From contig NZ_JAGYPE020000065.1 in assembly GCF_018343545.2 (NCBI RefSeq), positions 1 to 32,292 of the forward strand: 32,292 nucleotides of DNA, given 5' to 3'. The notes beneath the pieces were generated by a model. It made no database searches. It was not told where the DNA came from and saw only the letters and a program-made list of their open reading frames with translations. Shown one piece after another: positions 16,008-23,685 of this stretch. Each line of letters begins with the position of its first letter. Position 1 is the first letter of the stretch. The stretch comes from Neobacillus citreus. Its GTDB lineage: Bacteria; Bacillota; Bacilli; Bacillales; Cytobacillaceae. A program made the translations under genes and the position numbers.

Positions 16008-16811
16008 TTATTGTTTTTTTAGAAATTCCAGTGCTTTTTGATTAACTAGCTCAGTGGCTTCGGTAACATAGATATGCCCTGCGCCTTTAACTGTTAGAAA
16101 TTCGGCATTTTCGATATTCTCTGCCAGGGTAACGCCATTTTCATATGGGACTAAACGATCTTCATCGCCGTGAATAACTAGAGTTGGTACTTTAAGTTGT
16201 TGCAGTTCACTGTAAGTGTCGTGGGCAAGGCATGCTTGGAGCTGAAGCATGTATGCGTATGGAAGAATCGGCCTTTCGATTCTTACTTTAATATCCTCTG
16301 CTACGAGATTGCGCTGATTTTCAATAAATGATTGGCTGTATAGGATGGGGGCAGTGGCCCATGCCATTTCCTCAGGAGTCGCAGTGGACGAAGCCCTGGA
16401 CAGCATAAGCATAGAGACATCCGCCCTTGGCTGAACATGATTTGTACCGCCGGAAGTGGTACACCCAAGGATAAGGGATTTAATCCGTTCTGGATATTTT
16501 ATTGCCAGCCTTTGGGCAATCATTCCGCCCATGGAAATACCATAAACATGTGCAACATTAACTCCTGCAGTATCGAGGACTGCCCGTGCATCTTCTGCCA
16601 TCAATTCAATAGAATACGGGGTATTGGGCTTATCGCTTAAGCCTACACCACGATTATCAAAAATAATTACTTTATAGTGTTCCGCTAGAGCTGGCAGAGT
16701 TCTATACCATGACCTGGAATCAAGGGATAACCCCATAATCAATAAAAGCGGCTCCCCTTCACCATGAACCTCATAATAAAGATCAATTCCATTTGCATTC
16801 GTAATCGGCAC
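16008..16811 (-). CDS. Alpha/beta hydrolase
   Basis: 267-residue cytoplasmic alpha/beta-fold hydrolase. Nucleophile Ser93 sits in VYGISMGGMIAQ, the acid in VIHGDEDRLVP, and the His in KGAGHIYV; the oxyanion region is LLLIMGLSLDSRSW. The start is GTG 16811 with AAAGGAG about 10 bases upstream. It lies reversed between the two related acyl-CoA ligases. From context it may act on an acyl ester or 3-hydroxyalkanoate oligomer, but the motifs only show an esterase/lipase-type enzyme; bromoperoxidase-like or lactonase activity is equally possible. Confidence 0.8.
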   Translation of the reverse strand: MPITNANGIDLYYEVHGEGEPLLLIMGLSLDSRSWYRTLPALAEHYKVIIFDNRGVGLSDKPNTPYSIELMAEDARAVLDTAGVNVAHVYGISMGGMIAQRLAIKYPERIKSLILGCTTSGGTNHVQPRADVSMLMLSRASSTATPEEMAWATAPILYSQSFIENQRNLVAEDIKVRIERPILPYAYMLQLQACLAHDTYSELQQLKVPTLVIHGDEDRLVPYENGVTLAENIENAEFLTVKGAGHIYVTEATELVNQKALEFLKKQ

Positions 16812-16903
16812 GCAAGCACAACTCCTTTAATCATAATATTAAAATATATGACCATAGCCCTAAGGACATGTCTAAAAATCACAAATTCATGGACTGATTG
16901 CGT

Positions 16904-16958
16904 GCACCTAAACTGTCCACGGAACAAGGACAGATGTCTTTTTGTGGTGCCTGACACC
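16904..16958. repeat. Palindromic intergenic repeat-like element
   Basis: An interrupted hairpin: outer arms GCACC (16904-16908 region) and GGTGC (16946-16950), inner arms CTGTCC (16913-16918) and GGACAG (16928-16933). It is followed by the self-complementary GGTGCCTGACACC (16946-16958). The GGTGCCTGACACC type of sequence is one I associate with dispersed intergenic repeats in Bacillus-group genomes. Apart from this element and the cre box, I see no gene in the 487-base gap 16812-17298; its second half is AT-rich leader. Confidence 0.5.
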
Positions 16959-16979
16959 TTTTTGTTATTCATCTCAAAA

Positions 16980-16993
16980 TGAAAGCGTTTTCC
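16980..16993 (+). promoter_or_regulatory. Candidate cre box between hydrolase and ligase copy 2
   Basis: TGAAAGCGTTTTCC matches the cre consensus TGWAARCGYTWNCW at 13 of 14 positions. It lies in the divergent spacer about 305 bases before ligase copy 2 and about 170 bases before the hydrolase start, so either gene may be its target. Confidence 0.6.
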
Positions 16994-17298
16994 TGAGATA
17001 GTGTCATTCAGTTGGCTTCGGCGGGGGGATAGATTGGGCGGGGAGTGAATGGGGAAAAATTCCAACAATATTCGACAAAGGACTATTTTGGGTAAAAGGG
17101 ATTTTATTTAAAAAAACCCATGAATTAAATATGGAATGAATTTAATCAATGGTACCTTAAGGATATTTGCTGGTATTTGTGGAATTTTGTCGATAAGCAT
17201 TGGTTTACAAATCTAAACTTTGCTTCAATAATTAAAATTATATTAATATTCTAACAATCTTTGTTTTACTTTAATATCAAGGGGAGGCATAGTTTTTT

Positions 17299-18933
17299 AT
17301 GGTTTATCAGCAAAAGCCGTGGCTTAAAGTTTATGATTCAAGGTTGGATGAGCATCTTCAGATTGAGTATAATTCTCTTTACCACTTTCTGGAGAAATCG
17401 GTAAATCGTTTTAATACGAAACCGGCAATGACGTTTTTGGGAAATGTAACCAGCTTCAATGATACCAAAACGATTGTTGACCGATTTGCTTCAGCCTTAC
17501 ATAGAGCAGGATTTGTTAAAGGCAGTCGTTTAGCCATAATGCTGCCAAATTCACCTCATTACATATTTACTTTATTCGGGACTTTTCGCCTTGGAGGGAT
17601 CAATGTCCAAGTTAATCCCATGTATGTTGAAAGAGAAATAGAACATGTTTTAAATGACTCCGGTTCAGAGTACATGGTGGTCCTCGATGCGCTTTACCCA
17701 AAAGTGAAAAAAGTCCAGTCAAATACTTCGTTAAAAAAGGTGATTGTTGTTAATTTTGGCGGTGCCAAAATTGATCTTGCAGATGGTGATGTTTATTTCG
17801 ATGAATTCCTTGATAAGGAAGCTAGTCTTCCAGAGGTAGACATTGACCGTGAAGAAGATGTCGCTGTGCTTCAATATACCGGTGGAACAACCGGTCTCTC
17901 CAAAGGGGTAATGCTTACCCATACGAATCTTTTAGCCAATTTAACACAGGTTTGTGATTTCGCTTATAAAACATGTGATGACAAACCAGAAGATTTTAAA
18001 ATCATAACTGTTTTGCCGATGTTCCATGTCTATGGATTATCAAGTGTTGCGCTTTGCGGAATCAGAGAAGGTGCCAACCAAATTATCCTGCCGCGCTTCG
18101 ATCCAAAGGAAGTAATGGAGATTGTCAAACGTGAAAAACCATTCCAATTCTCAGGTGTTCCAACCATGTTCTTTGCATTAAACAGCCAAGAGGGACTAGA
18201 GGATGCTGGTTTTGATTCACTATACTACGTGAACTGCGGTGGTGCTCCACTTCCAATAGAAGCGGCCAAAGTGTTTGAAAAGAGGACAGGGAAACAGCTG
18301 CGTGATGGATACGGTTTATCTGAAGCAGCACCAACAGTCATTTTTAGTCCTCCATTTGTGCCAAGAAAGCACGGAAGTATCGGCATTCCAGTTCAGAGTA
18401 CAATTGCCAGAATCGTTCACGAAACAGAAGATGGCTTTGTCGATGCACCGGTTGGTGAGGCTGGGGAGATCATCGTCAAAGGGCCGCAGGTTATGAAAGG
18501 ATACTGGAATCGTCCTGAAGATACGGATGCAGTAATAAAGGATGGCTGGCTGTTTACTGGCGATATGGCAAAAATGGATGAAGATGGATACTTTTATATT
18601 GTTGACCGCAAGAAAGATATGATTATTGCAAGCGGCTTTAATGTTTATCCAACCGAAATTGAAGGGGTTCTCTATCAGCTGGAAGAAATCGAAGAAGTGG
18701 TGGTAGTGGGCGTTCCAGACCCTTATCGCGGCGAAACCGTAAAGGCTTATGTAAAGCTAAAAGCGGGTTATTCTATTAGCGAAGAAGAAATCAAACAGTT
18801 TGGAAAGGAAAACCTAGCACCATATAAGGCGCCAAAAGATGTAGAAATCCTTCCGGAGCTGCCAAAATCTTCAGTTGGGAAACTGCTAAGAAGAGTATTA
18901 AGAGACCAAGAAAAACAAAAAGTAAAAGCCTAA
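17299..18933 (+). CDS. Long-chain fatty acid-CoA ligase (copy 2)
   Basis: 544-residue paralogue of the ligase at 14273-15913, colinear with it and alike in most positions. Motifs: YTGGTTGLSKG (193-203), DGYGLSEAAP, GWLFTGD, DRKKDMIIASGFNVYP and the C-terminal PKSSVGKLLRR lysine. The usual Pro of the P-loop motif is Ser201 here, a change tolerated in the AMP-binding pattern but different from copy 1. AGGGGAGG lies about 9-10 bases before ATG 17299. The SDR gene follows after 23 bases without a terminator, so the two form an operon. Confidence 0.93.
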   Translation: MVYQQKPWLKVYDSRLDEHLQIEYNSLYHFLEKSVNRFNTKPAMTFLGNVTSFNDTKTIVDRFASALHRAGFVKGSRLAIMLPNSPHYIFTLFGTFRLGGINVQVNPMYVEREIEHVLNDSGSEYMVVLDALYPKVKKVQSNTSLKKVIVVNFGGAKIDLADGDVYFDEFLDKEASLPEVDIDREEDVAVLQYTGGTTGLSKGVMLTHTNLLANLTQVCDFAYKTCDDKPEDFKIITVLPMFHVYGLSSVALCGIREGANQIILPRFDPKEVMEIVKREKPFQFSGVPTMFFALNSQEGLEDAGFDSLYYVNCGGAPLPIEAAKVFEKRTGKQLRDGYGLSEAAPTVIFSPPFVPRKHGSIGIPVQSTIARIVHETEDGFVDAPVGEAGEIIVKGPQVMKGYWNRPEDTDAVIKDGWLFTGDMAKMDEDGYFYIVDRKKDMIIASGFNVYPTEIEGVLYQLEEIEEVVVVGVPDPYRGETVKAYVKLKAGYSISEEEIKQFGKENLAPYKAPKDVEILPELPKSSVGKLLRRVLRDQEKQKVKA

Positions 18934-18956
18934 TAGTCAACTAGGAGGAATTTAAG

Positions 18957-19736
18957 ATGAGTTTACAAGATTTATTCAGTTTACAAGGAAAAACGGCGAT
19001 TGTTACAGGCGGTGGCAGAGGCTTAGGACAGCAAATTGCCACTGTGTATGCAGAAGCAGGTGCTAATGTTGTTGTTTGTTCAAGAGATATTGAAGCATGT
19101 CAGCAATTAAGCGATGCACTCAAGGAAAAAGGTGTTCGCTCACTTGCATTTAAATGTGATGTATCAAATCCTGAAGATATCCAGCATGTTGTGGACGAAA
19201 CGCTAAAAGAATTTGGCTCAATTGATATCTTGGTTAATAACAGCGGCACAAGCTGGGGAGCCCCTGCACTTGAAATGCCAGCAGATAAATGGGATAAGGT
19301 AATGGATATCAACCTGAAAGCAGTGTTTTTATTTTCTCAGGCTGTTGGAAAAATTATGGTCGAGCAGCGTTCCGGAAAAATCATTAATATTGCTTCGATT
19401 GCCGGTATGGGCGGTCAGAAACCTGAAGTCATGGATGCCATTGGTTATTCTGTCAGCAAGGGTGCCGTCATTACATTAACAAAAGATTTAGCAGTAAAAT
19501 TGGCACCGCATAATGTCCATGTGAATGCCATTGCACCAGGGTTTTTCCCAACAAAAATGACCAAAGCCATTTTGGGCTATTCTGGTGAAAGTATTCTTGA
19601 TCGTACACCCGCAGGACGTTTTGGTTCCGATGAAGATATGAAGGGGCCGGCGCTATTTTTAGCATCATCAGCATCAAACTATGTATTCGGTCATGTATTG
19701 GTGGTTGATGGTGGAACGACTGCAAGTGTGGAATAG
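18957..19736 (+). CDS. SDR-family oxidoreductase
   Basis: Classical short-chain dehydrogenase, 259 residues. Cofactor motif TGGGRGLG (17-24), NNSG (94-97), and catalytic Asn119, Ser147, Tyr164 and Lys168 (GYSVSKGA). The C-terminus is FGHVLVVDGGTTAS. The residue after the second beta strand (CSRD) suggests NADP(H). The overall look is of the gluconate 5-dehydrogenase / 3-oxoacyl reductase side of the family. Lying between an acyl-CoA ligase and the PHA synthase operon, it could supply (R)-3-hydroxyacyl-CoA as PhaB does, but this is inference. AGGAGGAAT precedes ATG 18957. Confidence 0.87.
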   Translation: MSLQDLFSLQGKTAIVTGGGRGLGQQIATVYAEAGANVVVCSRDIEACQQLSDALKEKGVRSLAFKCDVSNPEDIQHVVDETLKEFGSIDILVNNSGTSWGAPALEMPADKWDKVMDINLKAVFLFSQAVGKIMVEQRSGKIINIASIAGMGGQKPEVMDAIGYSVSKGAVITLTKDLAVKLAPHNVHVNAIAPGFFPTKMTKAILGYSGESILDRTPAGRFGSDEDMKGPALFLASSASNYVFGHVLVVDGGTTASVE

Positions 19737-19843
19737 GTCCGCAAGCACTTTTTAAAATTTTTCTGAATTTTTAAGAGATAGCCTTGTAGGGTTCCAGTAA
19801 ATATGTTTAGATTGACATATTAGTACATATGTTAAGAAAAACA

Positions 19844-19859
19844 TACCAACCGGTTAGTA
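19844..19859. promoter_or_regulatory. TetR-type palindromic operator before the PHA operon
   Basis: TACCAACCGGTTAGTA is a 16-base palindrome with a single mismatched pair around an AACCGGTT core, typical of TetR-family operators. It lies just before the ribosome binding site (GAGGGA, 19861-19866) of the first PHA operon gene. Upstream, TTGACA at 19812-19817 is a possible -35 without a clear -10, and AATATGT/ACATATT (about 19800-19821) form another inverted repeat. Confidence 0.55.
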
Positions 19860-19871
19860 AGAGGGAATCAA

Positions 19872-20330
19872 ATGGAAACCACGCACCAGGACGAAGTTGC
19901 TTTTTCCAGAGAACTCGAAGCGAAAATAAATAAAAGAATCCATGAACTCACTAATAGCCGGGGCTTTACCCTAGCATGGGGGAGGGCAATGGATGCCCAT
20001 TTGGCTCGGTTAAAAATTCACAGAAAGTTAACAACTAGATGGTTAAAACGATTAGACCTTCCCAATAAAGATGAAGTAGCAGAGCTTTCAATTAGATTGG
20101 TAGATTGTGTGGAGAAAATCGACCTGCTCGACGACACAATCTATAGTTTTAAAAAAAGGCAGCAAATAAATTTAACTCATTTAAAAATGGTACGACAATC
20201 ATGGGAAGAACTGCTGGTTGTTTTGCGGACGGAAGAAAAAGAATTAAAAGCAGGTAATCTTACATCGCTTGAAAAGGAATTAATACAACTAAAGCGATTA
20301 TTTCAAATAGAATTCGAAATGGAGGAATAA
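19872..20330 (+). CDS. PhaR-like coiled-coil protein of the PHA operon
   Basis: 152-residue, charged, helical protein with no signal peptide or membrane segment. The segment LDLPNKDEVAELSIRLVDC followed by VEKIDLLDDTIYSFKK (about 61-95) aligns with LNLPTKSDVTNVANLTIQA plus EEKMEALEEQIWDLQD of PhaR two genes downstream, so it looks like a shortened or divergent PhaR relative. It is not a PadR-type winged-helix protein, so it is not the PhaQ repressor that occupies this place in Bacillus megaterium. It is first gene of the operon, 3 bases before the next start. It may be a granule or synthase-associated protein; this is inference. Confidence 0.7.
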   Translation: METTHQDEVAFSRELEAKINKRIHELTNSRGFTLAWGRAMDAHLARLKIHRKLTTRWLKRLDLPNKDEVAELSIRLVDCVEKIDLLDDTIYSFKKRQQINLTHLKMVRQSWEELLVVLRTEEKELKAGNLTSLEKELIQLKRLFQIEFEMEE

Positions 20331-20333
20331 CCA

Positions 20334-20939
20334 ATGACTGAGAAAAATGAAAAAGAGTTAGAGGTTGAGGTTAATGTTGAAAATCAATTGTCAAGCCTTG
20401 AGCTGATTTGGAAGATTGGCTTTGATGAATTAGATGCATGGGCTAATCGTTTTAATAAGCGCGATGAGCTATTCTTGTCAGCGGTTAAGAACTATGTAGA
20501 AAGCGTTAAGCGCAATCAGGAAAATCTAAAAGCGGTCACTGAGCAATTTGACCGTGAAGTCAAGGAATGGGAAAAAGCTGCGCGTGAAGAATTACTTGTA
20601 ACAACCACGACTTTGCAGCATTTCTTCCCTGTTAAATCTTACGAGGAAATCAATAAAGTTGTGGATGACATTCAACAAAAAACGGCAGCTCTACTGTTAA
20701 CTCCGGTAAAGGCGTTAACCGGCGGTCAGGCACTAGACAAGTATCTGGATGCCGTCGAGCAATATCTGGCTTTCAGGAAAAAAGCACGTGAAAAATATAT
20801 TGATAGTGTAAAGAAAACTACTAATATACTATATGAAAATCAAAAAATATTTGTTGATTTATTCTCAAAACAATTAAAAGCAGCCATTTTTCCTTTTCAA
20901 AAATTCATGAAAAACGCGGTTGAATCAACAAAATCATAA
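20334..20939 (+). CDS. Phasin-like PHA granule protein
   Basis: 201-residue, strongly helical, charged protein; a Glu-rich start is followed by long amphipathic helices, and there is no signal peptide. The pattern LIWKIGFDELDAWANRF, then RDELFLSAVKNYVESVKRNQE, resembles the N-terminal half of the protein at 23686-24234 (LWNQYEQSL, then REDAYLNAVKEVV, then NQE), so both are probably phasin-type granule surface proteins. GGAGGAA is 6 bases before ATG 20334. Translation is likely coupled to the preceding gene; phaR follows after 14 bases. The phasin role is inferred from context and helical character. Confidence 0.65.
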   Translation: MTEKNEKELEVEVNVENQLSSLELIWKIGFDELDAWANRFNKRDELFLSAVKNYVESVKRNQENLKAVTEQFDREVKEWEKAAREELLVTTTTLQHFFPVKSYEEINKVVDDIQQKTAALLLTPVKALTGGQALDKYLDAVEQYLAFRKKAREKYIDSVKKTTNILYENQKIFVDLFSKQLKAAIFPFQKFMKNAVESTKS

Positions 20940-20953
20940 CGAGGTGAATGTTA

Positions 20954-21517
20954 ATGTCAGAGAAAAAATATGATCCGTATGAATCCTTTCATAAGTTAAG
21001 TCTTTTGTGGGAAAAGCAAATCAATGATTTTATCTACCTGTGGACAAATAACAATGAGTTTGTCAAAATGTCCAATTTCGGAACTGAAGTGCAAACCCGT
21101 TATCTGGAGCAATTGAAAAAAAATCAAGAAGCCTTCGCAAGTGTCCTAAATTTACCGACGAAGAGCGACGTTACAAATGTGGCAAACTTAACGATTCAAG
21201 CAGAAGAGAAAATGGAGGCTCTTGAAGAGCAAATTTGGGATTTACAAGATTCTGTAAAATCACAGAGTAAAGAGATTGAAAGTGTCGTAGAAGTTTCCAA
21301 GGAAATCATTAAACTGACAAAACAGCTAAAACAAGATCTGGTTAAGTCAAAAAAAGAACTGTCCGATACAAAGAGCCTGCACGCCGAACTTCAGGAAATG
21401 AAATTTGAACTATTGAAGTTAAGTAACTTTAAAGAAGAACTTGACGCTATTAAGGGTCTGATTGAAAAGGAAAAAACGGAGCAACCTGTGTTTTCTAGTG
21501 CAGGATCATCTAAATAA
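20954..21517 (+). CDS. phaR: PHA synthase subunit PhaR (class IV)
   Basis: PhaR is the obligatory partner of PhaC in the class IV polyhydroxyalkanoate synthase of Bacillus. The 187-residue product opens MSEKKYDPYESFHKLSLLWE and continues NDFIYLWTNNNEFVKMS, then LNLPTKSDVTNVANLTIQA and ALEEQIWDLQDSV, all family hallmarks; the C-terminal half (about 100-175) is a long coiled coil. ATG 20954 is chosen over ATG 20948, since the AGGTG of GAGGTGA (20941-20947) is 7 bases from the former and almost touches the latter. It lies 24 bases upstream of phaC; the usual phaB between them is missing. Confidence 0.92.
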   Translation: MSEKKYDPYESFHKLSLLWEKQINDFIYLWTNNNEFVKMSNFGTEVQTRYLEQLKKNQEAFASVLNLPTKSDVTNVANLTIQAEEKMEALEEQIWDLQDSVKSQSKEIESVVEVSKEIIKLTKQLKQDLVKSKKELSDTKSLHAELQEMKFELLKLSNFKEELDAIKGLIEKEKTEQPVFSSAGSSK

Positions 21518-21541
21518 TTTTAAAGGGAGGGAAACATTACC

Positions 21542-22609
21542 GTGGCTGTAGAGACACCTTTTAGGAATTTGATTCCAGAATTGAATTATGAGAAAGAAAC
21601 GGCACGTTGGAAGAATGTTGTTAAAGCATTAACTGGACCTGCGCCGAAAATGGGGCACTCGCCAAGAAACGAAGTATGGCGGAAAAATAAATCGGTTTTA
21701 TGGCATTATCCAGCTAAACAAAAAAAATATGAAATTCCATTATTTTTTGTTTACTCTTTGTTTAATAAGCCATATATTTTAGATGTTGCTCCCAAGACCA
21801 GCGTGATCGAGGGTCTCACAAATTTAGGCTATGAGGTGTATTTGTTAGATTGGGGTGCACCAGGCTACGAGGACAAAAAAATTGGTCTCGATACTTATAT
21901 CGACAAGTATTTAAGAACTGCGGTCAAGCGTGCAATCCGCCATTCCGGAGCGGATGAAATTACCGTTGTCGGTTATTGCCTGGGCGGAACGATTGCTTCC
22001 ATTTATGCGTCAATTGCTGATGAGCCGATTAAAAATTTAATCGTTGCAACTGTGCCAATTGATTTCCAACCGGCTATTGGTCCGGATAAATGGACAGAAG
22101 GCATTAGAAACGGTGATATTAACATAGACAGCTTTATAGATGTTTATGGCAACATCCCGCCTAAAATGGTCGAAGGCATGTTCAGGGCAATGCAAGCACC
22201 TGTTTATTTTACTAACTACACAATGCTGCTTTCAAGGGCACATGACCAGCGTTATGTTGATAAATGGCAGCGGATGAACAAATGGACAGTTGATCAGGTT
22301 CCATTTGCAGGAGAAGCCTACCGTCAATTATCCAATGACCTTTTTAAAGAAAATAAACTGGTAAAGGGTGAGTTGGTTATTGGCAATAAAAAGGCGGACT
22401 TAAAAAATATTAAAGCCAACTTATATGTTATTTCTGGTTCTAGAGACCATTTAATCTTGGAAGATCAAAGTAAACCAATCATGGACCTAGTTTCCAGCGA
22501 GGATAAAACGTATGTGGTTGTTGAAACGGGGCATGTAGGCCTGGCGCTTTCTGGATTATTTGGCAAAATTGTAGATCAATGGGCATCCAGCCGTTCCAAT
22601 CCTCTATAA
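21542..22609 (+). CDS. phaC: PHA synthase catalytic subunit PhaC (class IV)
   Basis: Polymerises (R)-3-hydroxyacyl-CoA to polyester on the granule surface, together with PhaR. The 355-residue length fits the class III/IV synthases (about 360). The lipase-box-like GYCLGG gives the nucleophile Cys146; Asp302 in VISGSRDHLI and His331 in VETGHVGL complete the triad. YLLDWGAPGYEDKKIGLDTYI before the nucleophile is conserved. The start is GTG 21542 after AAAGGGAGGG. It is the last gene of the operon 19872-22609 and faces a convergent hydrolase gene. Confidence 0.96.
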   Translation: MAVETPFRNLIPELNYEKETARWKNVVKALTGPAPKMGHSPRNEVWRKNKSVLWHYPAKQKKYEIPLFFVYSLFNKPYILDVAPKTSVIEGLTNLGYEVYLLDWGAPGYEDKKIGLDTYIDKYLRTAVKRAIRHSGADEITVVGYCLGGTIASIYASIADEPIKNLIVATVPIDFQPAIGPDKWTEGIRNGDINIDSFIDVYGNIPPKMVEGMFRAMQAPVYFTNYTMLLSRAHDQRYVDKWQRMNKWTVDQVPFAGEAYRQLSNDLFKENKLVKGELVIGNKKADLKNIKANLYVISGSRDHLILEDQSKPIMDLVSSEDKTYVVVETGHVGLALSGLFGKIVDQWASSRSNPL

Positions 22610-22670
22610 TAAAGAAGTAGGAATAAAGTAAGGTACAAGGACATATATAGTAAATAGTGTTGCATAAAAG

Positions 22671-22696
22671 AGGAAGGAATAACTTCCTTCCCCTTA
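22671..22696 (-). terminator. Weak convergent hairpin
   Basis: AGGAAG (22671-22676) pairs with CTTCCT (22683-22688). On the minus strand it is followed by CTCTTTT. It could end transcription of the hydrolase; no stronger terminator is visible after phaC. Confidence 0.4.
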
Positions 22697-23473
22697 ACTT
22701 GCAGCCTGGTGTTTATTCAAAAAATTGCGAAGCACTTCATTAAACGCGTCTTTTGCTTCAAGTTTAGCAACATGGCCGGTATTTCTAAAAACGACAAACT
22801 CGGAGTGGCGGATTTGTTTATGCATTAAATATTGAATCCAGACAGGTGTTACGGAATCATATTGTCCGCCAATAATAAGGGTCGGCACCTCGATTTTTGG
22901 AAGGAGTGTTAAATTATTGACCTTAAGACACGCTTCCATGGCTTTAAAATAATATTCCTTGTTCGGACGGTAAAATTCGTAAAATTGCTCAAAATTCTCA
23001 TCCGACCAAGTATACAGGCAAACCTTTGCTGCAGTTTCTCTTGTAATGTCTGGAGACTTATTTTCTGCCCGTGCCTTTCTATAGGCTAAAAATAATTTCC
23101 CGAAATTTTTCGGGGCATAATGGAACGTGCTGACCAGCATTAAGGAACGGCACACTTCTGGTGCCTGACGGTAAATCTCTTGTGCAACCATGCCGCCCAT
23201 GGATAAACCGCAAATGTGGGCGCTTTCAAAGCCTAGCCCTTTAATAAGACTTATACAATCGGCTGCGAAGTTTTTTATTGAAATCTCACCAGGCTTTTGA
23301 TATTCACCGTGTCCTCGTAAATCAGGAATAATTAAGTCATATTGATCTGCTAATTCAAACTGATGTAACCAACCTTCTTTTACCTCCCCAAGTCCATGAA
23401 TAAAAACTAAAGGCTCACCGGCACCGAGTCGTAAATAAGGAATTTCGTGGGTGACTTTAAAAAAATTACGCAA
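22694..23473 (-). CDS. Alpha/beta hydrolase next to phaC
   Basis: Alpha/beta-fold hydrolase, 259 residues. Nucleophile Ser91 in HICGLSMGGMVAQE, the acid in IIGGQYDSVTPV, the His in RNTGHVAKLE, and an oxyanion strand PLVFIHGLGEVKEGW. An ATG at 23518 also opens this frame but has no ribosome binding site; the TTG at 23473 follows GGGAGG with about 8 bases spacing and gives MRNFFKVTHEIPYLRLG, so it is preferred. It lies between phaC and a phasin gene, on the opposite strand, so an intracellular PHA depolymerase or 3-hydroxyacyl oligomer hydrolase is a candidate role, not a demonstrated one. Confidence 0.8.
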   Translation of the reverse strand: MRNFFKVTHEIPYLRLGAGEPLVFIHGLGEVKEGWLHQFELADQYDLIIPDLRGHGEYQKPGEISIKNFAADCISLIKGLGFESAHICGLSMGGMVAQEIYRQAPEVCRSLMLVSTFHYAPKNFGKLFLAYRKARAENKSPDITRETAAKVCLYTWSDENFEQFYEFYRPNKEYYFKAMEACLKVNNLTLLPKIEVPTLIIGGQYDSVTPVWIQYLMHKQIRHSEFVVFRNTGHVAKLEAKDAFNEVLRNFLNKHQAAS

Positions 23474-23571
23474 ATTGCATTCCTCCCTGTGATTTTTAAT
23501 AACCTTTGTTTCCTTCATTTCTATAATATATACATTTACAATATTCTGATTATTTTATTATATAATCGGTG

Positions 23572-23601
23572 TTGACAAAATATAACACATAGGTGTAAAT
23601 T
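23572..23601 (+). promoter_or_regulatory. Candidate sigma-A promoter of the second phasin-like gene
   Basis: TTGACA at 23572-23577 and TAAATT at 23596-23601 with an 18-base spacer. Arms CATTTACA (around 23532-23539) and TGTAAAT (23594-23600) flank the -35 and could form a regulatory dyad. Confidence 0.5.
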
Positions 23602-23685
23602 ACATATATAGACTAGCAATGAAATTACATAAAGAAAATGCCAGCTTTAAGCGATTGGACTTATAATGAAAAAGGAGGAAGAAAT

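Noticed and set aside
17120..17160. GGAATGA...AATCAATGG as a FadR site before ligase copy 2, and GACCATTCATTA before copy 1
   Set aside because: Each has only one good half-site compared with TGAATGANTANTCATTCA; the other half or the spacing fails, so I do not call FadR sites.
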